This document shows, piece after piece, positions 10,055 through 22,095 of a stretch of 64,000 nucleotides of DNA. Position 1 is the stretch's first letter. Every line of letters starts with the position of its first letter. The stretch is from Haliotis asinina (taxonomy: Eukaryota; Mollusca; Gastropoda; Lepetellida; Haliotidae), in assembly GCF_037392515.1 (NCBI RefSeq), contig NC_090281.1:52306753-52370752 (forward strand). Reading direction: 5' to 3'. The notes beneath the pieces are model-generated. The model did no database searches, was not told where the DNA came from, and saw nothing but the letters and a program-made list of their open reading frames with translations. The position numbers and the translations under genes were made by a program.

Positions 10055-11497
10055 ATGTATTTCACGTCTGCTGTGTGCCTTCTTTTGACTACAGTTCTCT
10101 GTGAGTGTGCAGAGAAACCTCACATCATATTCATAGTTGCTGATGACCTCGGATGGAACGATGTTGGATTTCGGAATCCTCAAATGATCACCCCTAACCT
10201 GAACAGACTGGCCAAAGCGGGAGTCATCCTCAACTCTTCTTACGTCCAGCCTCTGTGTTCGCCCTCCAGAAACTGCTTCATGTCAGGATATTTCCCGTAT
10301 CACACAGGACTACAAGATGGTGTTGTTGGGGTTAACGAAGCAAAACATCTACCGGCAAACCTAACAATAATTCCACAGAAACTGAAACAACTTGGTTATG
10401 AAGCTCACATGGTTGGAAAGTGGCATCTTGGTTTCTGTAACTGGAAATATACACCCACAGAGAGAGGCTTTGACTCCTACCTTGGATATTACAGCGGTGC
10501 TGAGGATTATTTTAACCATTCGAGACAGGGAGGTCCTGGTGAAGTAGGACTGGATTTTCGTCATAACAAGACTGTCTATAGAGACGCCAATGGAACGTAC
10601 TCTGCACACGTGTTTGCGGACAGAGCTGTTGAAATCATTCGGAACCACGACAACAATAAGCCACTTTATTTGTACCTTCCATTCCAGTCTGTACATGCAC
10701 CTCTAGAAGTTCCTCCTGAATATGAAAACATGTACAAGAACATAGAGACCATAAGCAGAAGGATCTATTGTGGAATGGTGAGTGCTTTAGACGAAGCTGT
10801 TGGTAATATCACGAGGGCATTAGAAGAAAAAGGTCTCATGGACAATCTATTCTTAGTCTTTACAACAGATAATGGTGGTCCAACGTTTAGAGCTGCTAAT
10901 AACCTGCCTTTACGGGGAGCTAAAAATACTCTCTGGGAAGGGGGAACGAAAGGAACTGGATTCATCTACAGTAAGACCATTCTCAAGAAGATAGGCTACC
11001 TCAACACTGGAATGATGCATGCTGTGGACTGGTACCCGACATTGGTGGAGTTGGCTGGTGGAGAGAACACCGATCCCAACATGGACGGAGTCAGTCAGTA
11101 CGACATGCTCATCAATGGTGGACCGAGTAAGAGGAACGAGTTCGTCTACAACATCTATGATGATAGGGAAGCAGCAGCAATCAGATACGGAGATCTCAAA
11201 CTCATGCAAGGGAGTCCAGGAACTCACAATGGTTGGGCTCCTTTGCCACATATGGGAATCGGTGAACGTGTCTATGAAGCTGATAACCAAACGTTCCCTC
11301 CCTTTATGCTCTACAACATTACTGCAGATCCAACCGAACACTTCGACCTCTCAGCCAAGTACCCTGATCTTCTGGACATGATGAAGAAGAGGCTGGAGAA
11401 CTGGAAGAAGTCCCGTGTTCCGGCCCAGGATCCGTCTCATGTTCCAAGAGCGAACCCAAAATACTATGGTGGTGTGTGGAGCCCCGGGTGGTGTTGA
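10055..11497 (+). CDS. ARSB-like: Arylsulfatase B-like, secreted, intronless (copy 2)
   Basis: A complete 480-residue sulfatase differing from copy 1 at four positions: Val7, Asn50, Glu116 and His170. All active-site motifs are kept: Asp30-Asp31, CSPSR 68-72, GKWHLG 121-126, His214, Asp272-Asn273 and Lys290. Its 5' half resembles the broken gene at 19132 more than copy 1. Its 3' half is almost identical to copy 1, so this gene spans a unit joint. The start is chosen from the TATA spacing and the signal peptide MYFTSAVCLLL. AATAAA follows at 11589. Enzyme class is well supported, substrate is not known. Confidence 0.93.
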   Translation: MYFTSAVCLLLTTVLCECAEKPHIIFIVADDLGWNDVGFRNPQMITPNLNRLAKAGVILNSSYVQPLCSPSRNCFMSGYFPYHTGLQDGVVGVNEAKHLPANLTIIPQKLKQLGYEAHMVGKWHLGFCNWKYTPTERGFDSYLGYYSGAEDYFNHSRQGGPGEVGLDFRHNKTVYRDANGTYSAHVFADRAVEIIRNHDNNKPLYLYLPFQSVHAPLEVPPEYENMYKNIETISRRIYCGMVSALDEAVGNITRALEEKGLMDNLFLVFTTDNGGPTFRAANNLPLRGAKNTLWEGGTKGTGFIYSKTILKKIGYLNTGMMHAVDWYPTLVELAGGENTDPNMDGVSQYDMLINGGPSKRNEFVYNIYDDREAAAIRYGDLKLMQGSPGTHNGWAPLPHMGIGERVYEADNQTFPPFMLYNITADPTEHFDLSAKYPDLLDMMKKRLENWKKSRVPAQDPSHVPRANPKYYGGVWSPGWC

Positions 11498-11588
11498 CAC
11501 AAGCTACGATGGGATTCACATTAAGTATTCAAGAAATACCATACAGTATATTTTGCATTTGAAAGTTTGTTTGAAAATGTATGAACGT

Positions 11589-11594
11589 AATAAA
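11589..11594 (+). promoter_or_regulatory. Polyadenylation signal, copy 2
   Basis: AATAAA 92 bases after the stop codon, identical in setting to copy 1. Confidence 0.6.
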
Positions 11595-14349
11595 TCGTGT
11601 AATGATACATGCTTTTGAGTCATGATATTACCTGTTGTTTTTTCATGGCGTGCACATTCTCGTTTGACGTAAGAGGCGACCAGAAGCATTGGATTCCAGA
11701 GCGTCACTAACGTAATACAACGTCCTACAGGACATGTTATGTTTACGTGTATACCGACATCAATGCTAAACGTTGCTTAAAAGCAAGCACTTTGACCACT
11801 AAACTACCTCATCGCTTCTTGATACTTTGTTAAATGTCTGATGAGAATTTGAGATGATATCCCTTTTTAACAGGCATTTTGCAAGAGTAATGGTGGATCG
11901 CATTAACTTAGGTCATGCACAGTTGTGGTCATCAGACGTGCTTCCATCTGTGTAAGTGTCTCACTGGCCATGAAAATTGCCTTTGGTAGTTTAGTCTGTG
12001 ATGGACTTTACTATCCCATGAAACTGACATGCTGTGAAATATCTTCAATATCTTTCAAAGCAGAGGTGGTTAGATCAACCCACTCAAAACACGCTCACAT
12101 CCAAAAGAAATAGGAATGAATTCATTGTCACGTTGACAGAGCTCAATGGCGGTGTGCATGGCAACTACTCTTCGCACTGCTGCACGTGTGTTCAGTCGTT
12201 TACAACATGTACATGCACAAGATATCAAGGACACAACTCTTCAACTGATAACATTAACGCAGTTCTAGCTGAAGGTATCACTTTGAAGCAGCCATAAAAT
12301 ATGAAACTGTTCCTAGCCACGCAACAACTAGTGTGCATGTCGAGTTTAAACGTCGGTTTATGAATTCCAGTCTTAAACGTATATCAAAGATTATTTGAAG
12401 TGTCAGACATATTTCATAGAATCTCAAGACAAACTCTCGACTAAAAACTATATCTTATTGTAGAGATGGGGGTCTTTAAAAATGTTGTGAGAATGTTAAT
12501 ATCTTACGACTATAAACTGAAGTTCTTAGCAAATTATGACATTGATGACTAGAAGAATGTGATTCTGCATCACATTCTCTGTTACTTATGATGGCAACAT
12601 CGCTTCACGTCGGCAGAAAATTATATCATTGTCGGGCACACGAACGCCAGCACAAAAACCCTTGGTTCTGCAGTAGAAATAAAACATTTGTAAGTGCACC
12701 TTACTAGACCTTCCTCTTAAAATTAAGTTTTTAAAATATAAAGCTTTCAATCCAGGAAAAACTTTAGCTACCGGAGTACCGTTTCCAGTTTATCATAAAT
12801 AAATAAATGCGTGAATCTCTAGCCCAAAGCTGGAGAGTTGACAGGTATGAACATATATTACAAACACGTTGAAGACATTGCTGAGGGTCATGAAAAGTTG
12901 TAACTGACATATTTAATTATCCACTACTGCTTGACAAGTATTAGATGAGCCATGGACTGACTAATGACCCCATTTTACATATATCGAAACACCCGCTAGA
13001 ACATTCCATTTGAAACAAGAGGGAAACACGTTGATGTCTAAATATTGAAAAGTTCAATTCCCTCGTGCGATTCGTGTCGTGATGGTGTCTTGCTGAACTA
13101 AATCGTTCTACGAGACACGTGTTAAACAGTAGTGGTACTGATTTCACGCCACGGTCAGCATGTATTCCACGTGCTTAATCGCTAATCTACCTGTAGCAAC
13201 CAAGTGTATTCGACCAGATTACTTGCCCCTCCCAATTGTCACAAACGCTTTCACTGCTCTGGTTCATCTAATACTTGTCAAGCAGTAGTCAAAAACTGAA
13301 AGTCAATATTAAATTGCTGTACACATGTTGTCATTGCTTCATGTATGAATATGCCATTATATGCTTTTGACTGATGTATTAGTATGTCTTTACTTAATCA
13401 ATAACTGCTCCACAACCATTTTTCAGTGACATTTTCATCACCGTAGTCATTCAAGACAACAACACATCCAGGTGATAACCCCTTCTAAAATCAAATGAAA
13501 TCTCTGCTCAAAACTGAGTCCATTGTACCGATTGTCGCTATGTTGTTACTAAAGCTTAAGGATATCGATGTTCCAGAGAGAGAAATGTACTGGCTGTAAA
13601 TCCGGCATTCTTCATCTTGAAGGTGGAGACCAATTATTAGCAAGTATAGCCACTATTGCAAAACCACTTTGTGAAACTTTGGCAAAACCTTCAAAGGTGG
13701 TTGAAGTACCGTAACATAATAGTCCTCCTTTATTCTTCTGTGTTCTTGGTCGCAGTAGTTTGTTAAATTTAACTCTTTGGCTAAACGTTCTGACGTGCAT
13801 CCAGCTTGGGCGACTGTGCAGTTAGCAGAAGTACCGTGGTCCCTGTTGTGGTAGTCAAACTTTGGTTGCTGGTAATCTATGACCAATGTTATTTTGTATT
13901 ATATATTGTTATCTGTTAATGTTCTAATGATTGTATACAAAATTCAATCTTCATCTGTGATTTGCAGTTCCTTTACTGTCATTCGTTAAGAGTTTTAGTC
14001 ATATATACTACCCATCGAAAGTTTAGACTCACTATTATATGTGTGTGCGTGTATGTGTGTGTGTGTGTGGCTACATCGAAGATGAATTTCTCCACTAACG
14101 TCGGGGCACATAACCCAACGTATCATCATACCTGATTCAGAGTGAGACATCATAAGACAGAGAACTGACTGACAATCTCGTAAAAAAATTACATATTCAC
14201 AGTAACTGGGTTGACACTTTTTTAGACAAAAGATTGCAATATAAACCCGTGCGCTGGTTGGAATGTTTACATGAACTCCAATACATCGACTGTGTCAATA
14301 GTTTTCATTCTTAAAGACTAAATTGTAACATCGAGTTATTTGATCGGTA
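11595..14349. other. 3' spacer of sulfatase copy 2
   Basis: Near-identical repeat of 2519-5273, with the hairpin at 12554-12578 and the TG run at 14040-14069. No gene is supported. Confidence 0.6.
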
Positions 14350-14524
14350 TGACAATACAAAATTAGACTGACTTATTTACCGCGTTATATAATCATATTT
14401 TGGAATGTGCTTGGATACCTGCTAATGATAAGAAAGCAAGCTTGTAAAGGTTGGGCTAGTCACGAGTTACCTTATCTTTTACAGTCGTCTCATATTCGAC
14501 TCCCTTGAGATGCACATGCTTCCA
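14350..14524 (+). promoter_or_regulatory. Decayed extra promoter copy, unit 2
   Basis: Same as 5274-5448: a GATA-type site without a TATA box or gene. Confidence 0.5.
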
Positions 14525-14636
14525 CCAGGTAGACTCCAACCTTGTTGTAGATTATCCTTGCTTTCATACAGCAATTTTGTCCAGGTAGACTCCAACCTTG
14601 TTGTAGATTATTCCTGCTTTCATACAGCAATTATGT
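14525..14636. repeat. 56-bp tandem duplication, unit 2
   Basis: Two adjacent 56-base copies at 14525-14580 and 14581-14636, matching 5449-5560. Confidence 0.85.
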
Positions 14637-14709
14637 CACTAGTGTTTATACATTTCATTGGTTCCACAAAATAGGCCTTGCATATACAATCAAGAAGCTT
14701 TAGTTGACC

Positions 14710-14804
14710 TAATCAGTCTGGAATGTGTCCACGAAGGCATTTCTTCCAATGTCAAGAATTCGAGCTGATAAAACTAGGATTAGTCATGAGTTATTATCTT
14801 TGTA
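14710..14804 (+). promoter_or_regulatory. Promoter of pseudogene B2, TATA box deleted
   Basis: Same promoter deletion as before B1: the GATA-type site is followed almost at once by the coding remnant. Confidence 0.55.
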
Positions 14805-16133
14805 GTGTATACAGTTGTGTGCCTTTGTTTGATTGTAGTTCTCTGTGAGTGTGCAGAGAAACCTCACATTATTCTTATAGTTGCTGATGATCTTGGATGG
14901 AATGATGTTGAATTTCCAAATCCTCTAATGGTCACACCTAACCTGGACAGACTAGCCACAGCGGCAGTGATCCTCAACTCTTCTTATGTCCAGCCTTTGT
15001 GTTCGCCCTCCAGAAACTGCTTCATATCAGGGTATTTCCTGTATCACACTGAATTACAAGATGACATTATTGATGCAAATGAAGCAAAACACCTTCCGGG
15101 CAACCTAATAATAATCCCTCAGAAACTGAAACACCTTGGCTTATGATACCCACCTGGTTGGAAAGTGGCATCTTGGCTACTGTAACTGGAAATATGCAGC
15201 AACAGAGTGAGGCTTTGACTCCTTCCTTGGATACTACACTGGAGCTGAAGGCTATTTTAACCACTCGAGACGGGGAGGTCGTCATGAAGTAGGACTGGAT
15301 TTTCGGTATAATGAGACTGCGAACTTGAAGTTCCACCTAAATATGAAAACATGGTCAAGAACATAGAATCAGTAAGAAGAAGAATCTATTGTGGAATAGT
15401 GAGTGCTTTAGACGAAGCTGTTGGTAATATCACGAGGGCATTAGAAGAAAAAGGTCTCATGGACAATCTATTCTTAGTCTTTACAACAGATAATGGTGGT
15501 CCAACGTTTAGAGCTGCTAATAACCTGCCTTTACGGGGAGCTAAAAATACTCTCTGGGAAGGGGGAACGAAAGGAACTGGATTCATCTACAGTAAGACCA
15601 TTCTCAAGAAGATAGGCTACCTCAACACTGGAATGATGCATGCTGTGGACTGGTACCCGACATTGGTGGAGTTGGCTGGTGGTCATTACAACGGATAGTG
15701 GTGGTCCTACATATACAGCATCTAATAACTTGCCTTTGCGAGGAGCCAAGACTACACTATGGCAATTTGGAACGAAGGGACATGCTCATCAATGGTGGAG
15801 TAAGAGGAATGAGTTCGTCTACTACATTTATGATGATAGGGAAGCAGCTGCAATTAGGTTCGGAGATTTCAAACTCATTCAAGGGAGTCCAGGACATTAC
15901 AAAGGTTGGGCTCCTTTGCCACATATGGGAATTGATGAACGTGTAACTGATGTATGATGACATGCACTGCGCAAGGAAGTGAGTCTGACCACCCGATTCC
16001 GTAAGTCTCTGGAGTGAAGCTGATAACCAAACGTTCCCTCCCTTTATGCTCTACAACATTACTGCAGATCCAACCGAACACTTCTACCTCTCAGCCAAGT
16101 ACCCTGATCTTCTGGACATGATGAAGAAGAGGC
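14805..16133 (+). pseudogene. ARSB-like: Decayed arylsulfatase B-like pseudogene (B2)
   Basis: A near-identical duplicate of B1. It shares the lost ATG (GTG), the frameshift near LGY, the TGA in the TERGF region, the internal deletions, the 284-base intact-like patch (15399-15682), the SINE fragment and the truncation after MMKKR. I noticed only about one base change from B1 in the N-terminal part (GACGAC to GATGAC). All the damage therefore predates the 9-kb duplication. The gene cannot make a sulfatase. Confidence 0.88.
15945..16013 (-). mobile_element. SINE fragment inside pseudogene B2
   Basis: Duplicate of 6869-6937, at the same place in the coding remnant. Confidence 0.7.
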
Positions 16134-16619
16134 ATTTAATTTTCTGTAAAAATATATTGGAAGAGATGCAAATTGGTATAGGACTTCAATGGTTGTGCTC
16201 AAACATGTCGAACGATCCTTCAAGGATGAATAAGGATGAATAAAAATGACTACTCAATGAACAGATATATTTTATTGAGTCAGCGTATTACGAGCTCTCT
16301 TAAGAGCATCACCCTGACGATATGGGCTAGAGTCAGTCTTCAACAATCAATATTTGTTGTAAAAGGCGAAAAACGGTACCATGTAATGAAGGAGAGGTAT
16401 GCATTCCAATACAGAATGTGAGGGTGGACTCAGGCAATGTCAAACACCAGACTGTCTAGTCCAGACGTGATTCTTTCTTGAATATTTCTGGGAGTTAAAT
16501 GAAGAAAATACTCGAACCTCCTAGGAAACTTCGGGGTCTGCCATTTGAAGGTTGACGAATCTTTTTCTGTTTGCATCAATGATCTCAGTTTCGACATGGT
16601 TATATTTATGCGACATTGG

Positions 16620-16967
16620 TTGAAAACTTCTTAGAGTGAAACAAAATAATGAATGCAATGCGTCACTGCGTCACTGCGTCACTACTTGAACAATGTTTGT
16701 GAGTCAAAATCCCCAAAGACCAGATGTGTTCTTTTTTGTACGCCAGTGTATTTTATGACAACTACACGTATCGTCAGTGTTTTTTCAGTGTCTTCTTGAC
16801 AGAATTTTACCTACTATATTTAGATTCCATTTCCCTAAATAGTGTTTGCACATGCGTGCAGCTGTTGAAATCAGTGGCAGTTAGTGATTGGTTTAGTTAT
16901 TTTCAAGAGTTGATGGCGGAGTGACGCAGTGCATTCATTATTTTGTTTCACTCTAAGAAGTTTTCAA
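16620..16967. mobile_element. Long inverted-repeat (MITE-like) element, copy 2
   Basis: Arms at 16620-16666 and 16921-16967, the same as 7544-7891. It is part of the 9-kb duplication and not an independent insertion. Confidence 0.65.
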
Positions 16968-16970
16968 GCA

Positions 16971-17406
16971 AGTTTTTATGTCGTTGTTCTTGACTGCATT
17001 GTGGTTTTGGTTTATAACATATGTCACCCAGCTGGAAACGTCACTGGGAGTAAATGCGGATCCTTAGCATTGAAAAGAGCGATTGCGTCAATGTATTTCA
17101 TACTGAAGGTGTAAAACTTGTTATCACATCCTTCTAGAGCAATGACAATACAAACTTAACACTCGGGTTTCAAGCCACAGTGGTATTCAATCTAGACTGC
17201 TGTTTTTAATGCGTGGTGTGGAATGTGTCTATGTAAGCATTCCTTCTGATGATAAGAATACAGGCTGACACAAATACAGTTATTCGCATGTCACGTTATC
17301 TTTTGAAGAACCCTTAAATACGACACTATTCTGTCGCGCACAGCACATCAACATGAAGTACAAAATTAAGCATTTCTGTGCCTTATCTTGACTTCAGCTT
17401 AAGTTC
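16971..17406 (+). pseudogene. ARSB-like: Relic sulfatase promoter plus first codons, unit 2
   Basis: Duplicate of 7895-8330. The relic ATG is at 17353 and is followed by a TGA after 12 codons. Confidence 0.55.
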
Positions 17407-18984
17407 ACTCAAGAAAACACTTAAAAGAAACTGACAATACATGTGCTTTTCATAAAATACACTGACGTACAAAAGAAAGTTCACACTTGGTGTAAGGGGA
17501 TTGTAAGTCACAAACATTGTGCACGTAGAGCACATATATTTATCTAATACTCTGTAATATTAACTGATGAGAATGTGTATATTTAACCTTGATCAAGACC
17601 AATTGCTTCACAAACACTTTATAAACCAATCTTCATTGCAGTTTTATTTATTTGGCCAACATATTGTTTTCTGTGCGAAGACGTAGGAAATAGTTATAGA
17701 AAATATCTTTACAAGCTATCGACAAGTCATTAATTCAAAGTCAACATGCAATTTCTGTGTAAATGATACTCTGAAGTGTATCGGTATGTCATTCTATTAT
17801 TATTATGACTAACGACCGAAGGATGAATGAGAGGGACGTCATATCTTTATTCTGGCAGTGACTTGAAATGTGATTGACTGCAACAATAAACATAACTTAG
17901 ATTCACATATAGCAATAACGTTAACTGTTTACGATAGTACGTAACCCAATTCATAACATGTTACGGACTGCATAGTTTTCATTTATTACATTTTCATTCT
18001 TACAACAACTTATGTAATTAGCTTATCGCTATATTACAAACATATCAATCCACGATGTATTCTTACTGCTTTATACACTCTCCTAGAAACGAACGACTGG
18101 CTTGTCTGCTGACCATCTCGCCACGAGACCTTCGAAAAACATGTGACGAGGCACCTGAATTATCTGCCCTTTTATCACGTATGTGATTACCTGCCCTTTC
18201 ATCACTTAAAATAATCACCTTATCCTTACAATTATTTCATCTTTGGTCATCTTCCAGTGACATCTGTATGATTAATCTCTTTGACACAATGGTACCTATA
18301 AATATATGCCACATACTCTCCACATTCGTTGAGAAAAAGTATCAGGAACACCGGGCCAAAGGTTTTGATTACTACAGTAGCATGTGTAGAATCAATACGG
18401 AAATTATCCCAGGTGCTCATTAAACATTCCTGGCCGTATCCTGAGGCATAAAACAGTGCACAAGTTTAAATACACCTTAACTTGCTGGACAGGGCAATAT
18501 ATTTATCTCTGTTTGGATGTTAAGAGAGTTTTGAGGTCCTATACAAAAGAGAAAAAAACACTGATTCGTTGTTTTTGTGGTTGTATCTTCCTCAGCTCAC
18601 ATACTTACCTTTAAAAAGACGTCTCCGTATCGTTTCAGCAAATTCAAATCAAACTCAACATTTAAAGCAGCCCGTCTTGTGAAACTGGTGGGTGATTAGG
18701 TCGTTTTTCTTGACTGTGTTGTGCTTGTAGTCTTTAACATATGGAATCCATCTGGAAAGATCATTGGTAAAGCAGTTCTATCAATGGATTTCATGGTGAA
18801 GATGTGAAACCTGATATCATATCCTTCTAAAGCAATGACAATACAAAATTAACACCGGGGTTTCAAGTCACGAGTGTCATTTTCAGTGACTAAATCAGGA
18901 TATAGTAGTTATAATCATGCAAAATTAATATTGCGCTCTTAGCGTCCACATGTACCATCTTCATTGTTTTTTTTTAATGGGTGA
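17407..18984. other. Spacer before the third full-length copy
   Basis: No gene found. It closely repeats 8331-9907; the only visible changes are scattered substitutions and a slightly different T-run near 18966. Confidence 0.5.
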
Positions 18985-19131
18985 TATAATCAGTCTGGTA
19001 TGTGTCGATGTGTAGCATATTTTCCGATGAGAAGAATTCAAGCTGGCAATAATAAGGTAAGGCTCGTGTCACGTTATCTATGAAAGATCTCTTATATACG
19101 ACTGCATTTCACTGCCTACACCAGATGCAAC
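18985..19131 (+). promoter_or_regulatory. Sulfatase promoter, third copy
   Basis: GATA-type site at 19073-19079, TATATA at 19093-19098, ATG at 19132. The spacing is the same as in copies 1 and 2. The promoter looks intact although the gene behind it is frameshifted. Confidence 0.65.
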
Positions 19132-20573
19132 ATGTATTTCACGTCTGCTGTGTGCCTTCTTTTGACTACAGTTCTCTGTGAGTGTGCAGAGAAACCTCAC
19201 ATCATATTCATAGTTGCTGATGACCTCGGATGGAACGATGTTGGATTTCGGAATCCTCAAATGATCACCCTAACCTGAACAGACTGGCCAAAGCGGGAGT
19301 CATCCTCAACTCTTCTTACGTCCAGCCTCTGTGTTCGCCCTCCAGAAACTGCTTCATGTCAGGATATTTCCCGTATCACACAGGACTACAAGATGGTGTT
19401 GTTGGGGTTAACGAAGCAAAACATCTACCGGCAAACCTAACAATAATTCCACAGAAACTGAAACAACTTGGTTATGAAGCTCACATGGTTGGAAAGTGGC
19501 ATCTTGGTTTCTGTAACTGGAAATATACACCCACAGAGAGAGGCTTTGACTCCTACCTTGGATATTACAGCGGTGCTGAGGATTATTTTAACCACTCGAG
19601 ACGGGGAGGTCCTGGTGAAGTAGGACTGGATTTTCGTTATAACAAGACTGTCTATAGAGACGCCAATGGAACGTACTCTGCACACGTGTTTGCGGACAGA
19701 GCTGTTGAAATCATTCGGAACCACGACAACAATAAGCCACTTTATTTGTACCTTCCATTCCAGTCTGTACATGCACCTCTAGAAGTTCCTCCTGAATATG
19801 AAAACATGTACAAGAACATAGAGACCATAAGCAGAAGGATCTATTGTGGAATGGTGAGTGCTTTAGACGAAGCTGTTGGTAATATCACGAGGGCATTAGA
19901 AGAAAAAGGTCTAGTAGACAATCTATTCTTAGTCTTTACAACAGATAATGGTGGTCCAACGTACAGAGCTGCTAATAACCTGCCTTTGCGAGGAGCTAAA
20001 AATACTCTCTGGGAAGGGGGAACGAAAGGAACTGGATTCATCTACAGTAAGACCATTCTCAAGAAGACAGGCTACCTCAACACTGGAATGATGCATGCTG
20101 TGGACTGGTACCCGACATTGGTGGAGTTGGCTGGTGGAGAGAACACCGATCCCAACATGGACGGAGTCAGTCAGTACGACATGCTCATCAATGGTGGACC
20201 GAGCAAGCGAAATGAGTTCGTCTACAACATCTATGATGATAGGGAAGCAGCTGCAATCAGGTACGGAGATCTCAAACTCATGCAAGGGAGTCCAGGAACT
20301 CACAATGGTTGGGCTCCTTTGCCACATTTGGGAATCGATGAACGTGTCTATGAAGCTGATAACCAGAAGTTCCCTCCTTTCATGCTCTACAACATTACTG
20401 CAGATCCAACCGAACACTTCGACCTCTCAGCCAAGTACCCTGAACTTGTGGACATGATGAAGAAGAGGCTGGAGAACTGGAAGAAGTCGCGTATTCCGGC
20501 ACAAGACCCTTCTCCTGTTCCAAGAGCGAACCCAAAATACTATGGAGGAGTATGGAGTCCTGGGTGGTGCTAA
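19132..20573 (+). pseudogene. ARSB-like: Chimeric arylsulfatase B-like gene with one-base deletion
   Basis: Full-length apart from one missing C: the run CCCC after ATGATCA in the other copies is CCC here (19268-19270). That brings a TGA at 19276-19278 after 48 codons. The other frame then stays open to the normal stop at 20573, with an internal ATG at 19230 that would skip the signal peptide and the Asp30-Asp31 site. Up to at least 19724 the sequence is AB-type; from 19913 it matches the gene at 26212. It is therefore a fusion of two gene types joined between about codons 198 and 261. All other catalytic motifs are present. A sequencing error in a C-run is a real alternative; if so, this is a seventh kind of intact hybrid enzyme. 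Confidence 0.85.
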
Positions 20574-20710
20574 TATGTAGTGTGTTTGGGTACAGGTGGA
20601 AATGTAGTTTTTTTATATTACCCTGCAGCTTCTGTGTATATAATCAAATAGTTTGACGATGCCACGTAAGATGAGTACGATGTGAAACCGCCCATGTATC
20701 ACTCACAGCA

Positions 20711-20716
20711 AATAAA
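20711..20716 (+). promoter_or_regulatory. Polyadenylation signal, third copy
   Basis: AATAAA 137 bases after the stop codon, in a 3' flank unlike that of copies 1 and 2 and shared with the later genes. Confidence 0.55.
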
Positions 20717-20792
20717 AAATACTAGTCTCGATGTAAAATTGTTTGCACATGAAATATCCAAATTTCAACTTCATTTTTATTATATTTCTTGG

Positions 20793-21027
20793 CCCGTGAA
20801 GGTCCGTGGTAGAATAGGCCTTCGGGAACCCATGCTTACCATAAAAGGCGACTATGTTTGTTGTGAGAGACGATTAACGGGATCGGGTGGTTAGGCTCGC
20901 TGACTTGGTTGACACATGTTATCGGTTCCAAATCGCACAGATCGATGCTCATGTTGTTGATCACATTGCCGCCATATAGCTGAAATATTGCTAAGTGTGG
21001 CGTAAAACGCAACTCACTCAGTCACTC
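20793..21027 (+). mobile_element. SINE with 14-bp target-site duplication
   Basis: About 235 bases from CCCGTGAAGGTCCGTGG to a tail GGCGTAAAACGCAACTCACTC. It is flanked by exact 14-base direct repeats ATTATATTTCTTGG (20779-20792 and 21028-21041), the mark of target-primed retroposition. Compared with 58871-59134 on the other strand it lacks an internal stretch of about 37 bases. It carries no protein. Confidence 0.85.
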
Positions 21028-21372
21028 ATTATATTTCTTGGTTGTGTCGGCCATCCACAGCCGATGGTAAGTGCCACCAAAGCAGTCAACGCCTAACACC
21101 TTCATTAGTTCCCGTCACGATGACGCACCAGAGAATAGCTGAAATAATTTACTTAAAGACGGTTTCAAACCCAACTCCCTAGCCCATGGCAAACATCATT
21201 GACGTGAGTTTTATGTATATTGTAAAAGAAGCAGTGTAATGTCAACTGAAGATGTAATTTGGATGATGTGTATTCGTAATTTCTTGTTTGAAAAGCGTTT
21301 GGGTAAATTGTTGAAAACGGGTAACAGGTCAGTTATTACACTTAATATTAATTTATCCCAACTGACCTTAAG

Positions 21373-21477
21373 CGATGATGGATCCATATACGTAATTATG
21401 GATCCAGATACGTAGTTATTGGTCTACCGAAACACAAAAAAGGATCCACCACTGCGTATCTGGATCCCTCATTATCG
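21373..21477. repeat. 105-bp palindromic element
   Basis: The ends are imperfect inverted repeats (CGATGATGGATCC against CGATAATGAGGGATCC). Inside, GGATCCAGATACGTAG at 21400-21415 pairs with 21452-21467 over 15 of 16 bases. A direct repeat of about 20 bases (ATGGATCCATATACGTAATT) adds a second arm. It could be a tiny foldback or MITE-like element. It is present in all C-type units. Confidence 0.6.
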
Positions 21478-22095
21478 AAGAATTCCATTCATTGCACAGC
21501 GTATATATGCACGAATATAAAGTGACAACGAATTTAAATACCAGACTGTAAATCAGCTTGGTCATTCATCTTTCCATTTCAAGCTTGCCTTTAGCGTTCT
21601 CCAACATCTCGAACGAATACCACAGATTGTATAACAAACTTGAGTTTTATGACAAAATTAATTATGTAGATTCATGCCATACTTGACACATTGTCACACG
21701 GGATGTAATCATGGTGTTATCATTGTCCGTACACATGTAGCAGGTATAGTAGGGCACGGTTACTTGTTGTTTCCATGGTTACTGACGATGGCATGCAAGG
21801 AAGCGCAGGCACAAAGCATAACCAGATGGCGTGTATATTAGCAGGAAAGACTAAGAGGATGGGTGCGATTTTGTATTAACCAATCCTTACCTCTCCAGAG
21901 TTGATCAGTCATACGTAACTGAAGTCGGAATTGGAAGCATTTGGGAACCGTTGAACATCGCTTACACAAATACGCACAGAGAGAGTGGTGGTGGTAGACA
22001 AACAGAAAGACAGGCGGAAAGACATGCAGGCAGACGGGCAGATAATCGCATTAAACATAACATTGATAACATTTCATTTGTGATGTACTAGTAAT
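21478..22095. other. C-type gene 3' spacer
   Basis: No gene is supported. It is shared with 28559-29176, 35648-36265 and, more diverged, 43230-43861. Confidence 0.5.

Larger units (their letters stand above)
1636..10711 (+). repeat. Tandem array unit AB-1 (9076 bp)
   Basis: Phased at codon 220 of the sulfatase gene. It holds the 3' half of copy 1, its 3' spacer, pseudogene B1, the inverted-repeat element, the relic promoter and the 5' half of copy 2. It is nearly identical to 10712-19787. Before 1636, copy 1 and copy 2 differ at more than ten positions over about 660 coding bases; after it I noticed one difference to the end of the gene. Confidence 0.85.
10712..19787 (+). repeat. Tandem array unit AB-2 (9076 bp)
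   Basis: Second 9076-bp unit, phased at codon 220. It ends inside the chimeric gene at 19132-20573. Confidence 0.85.
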
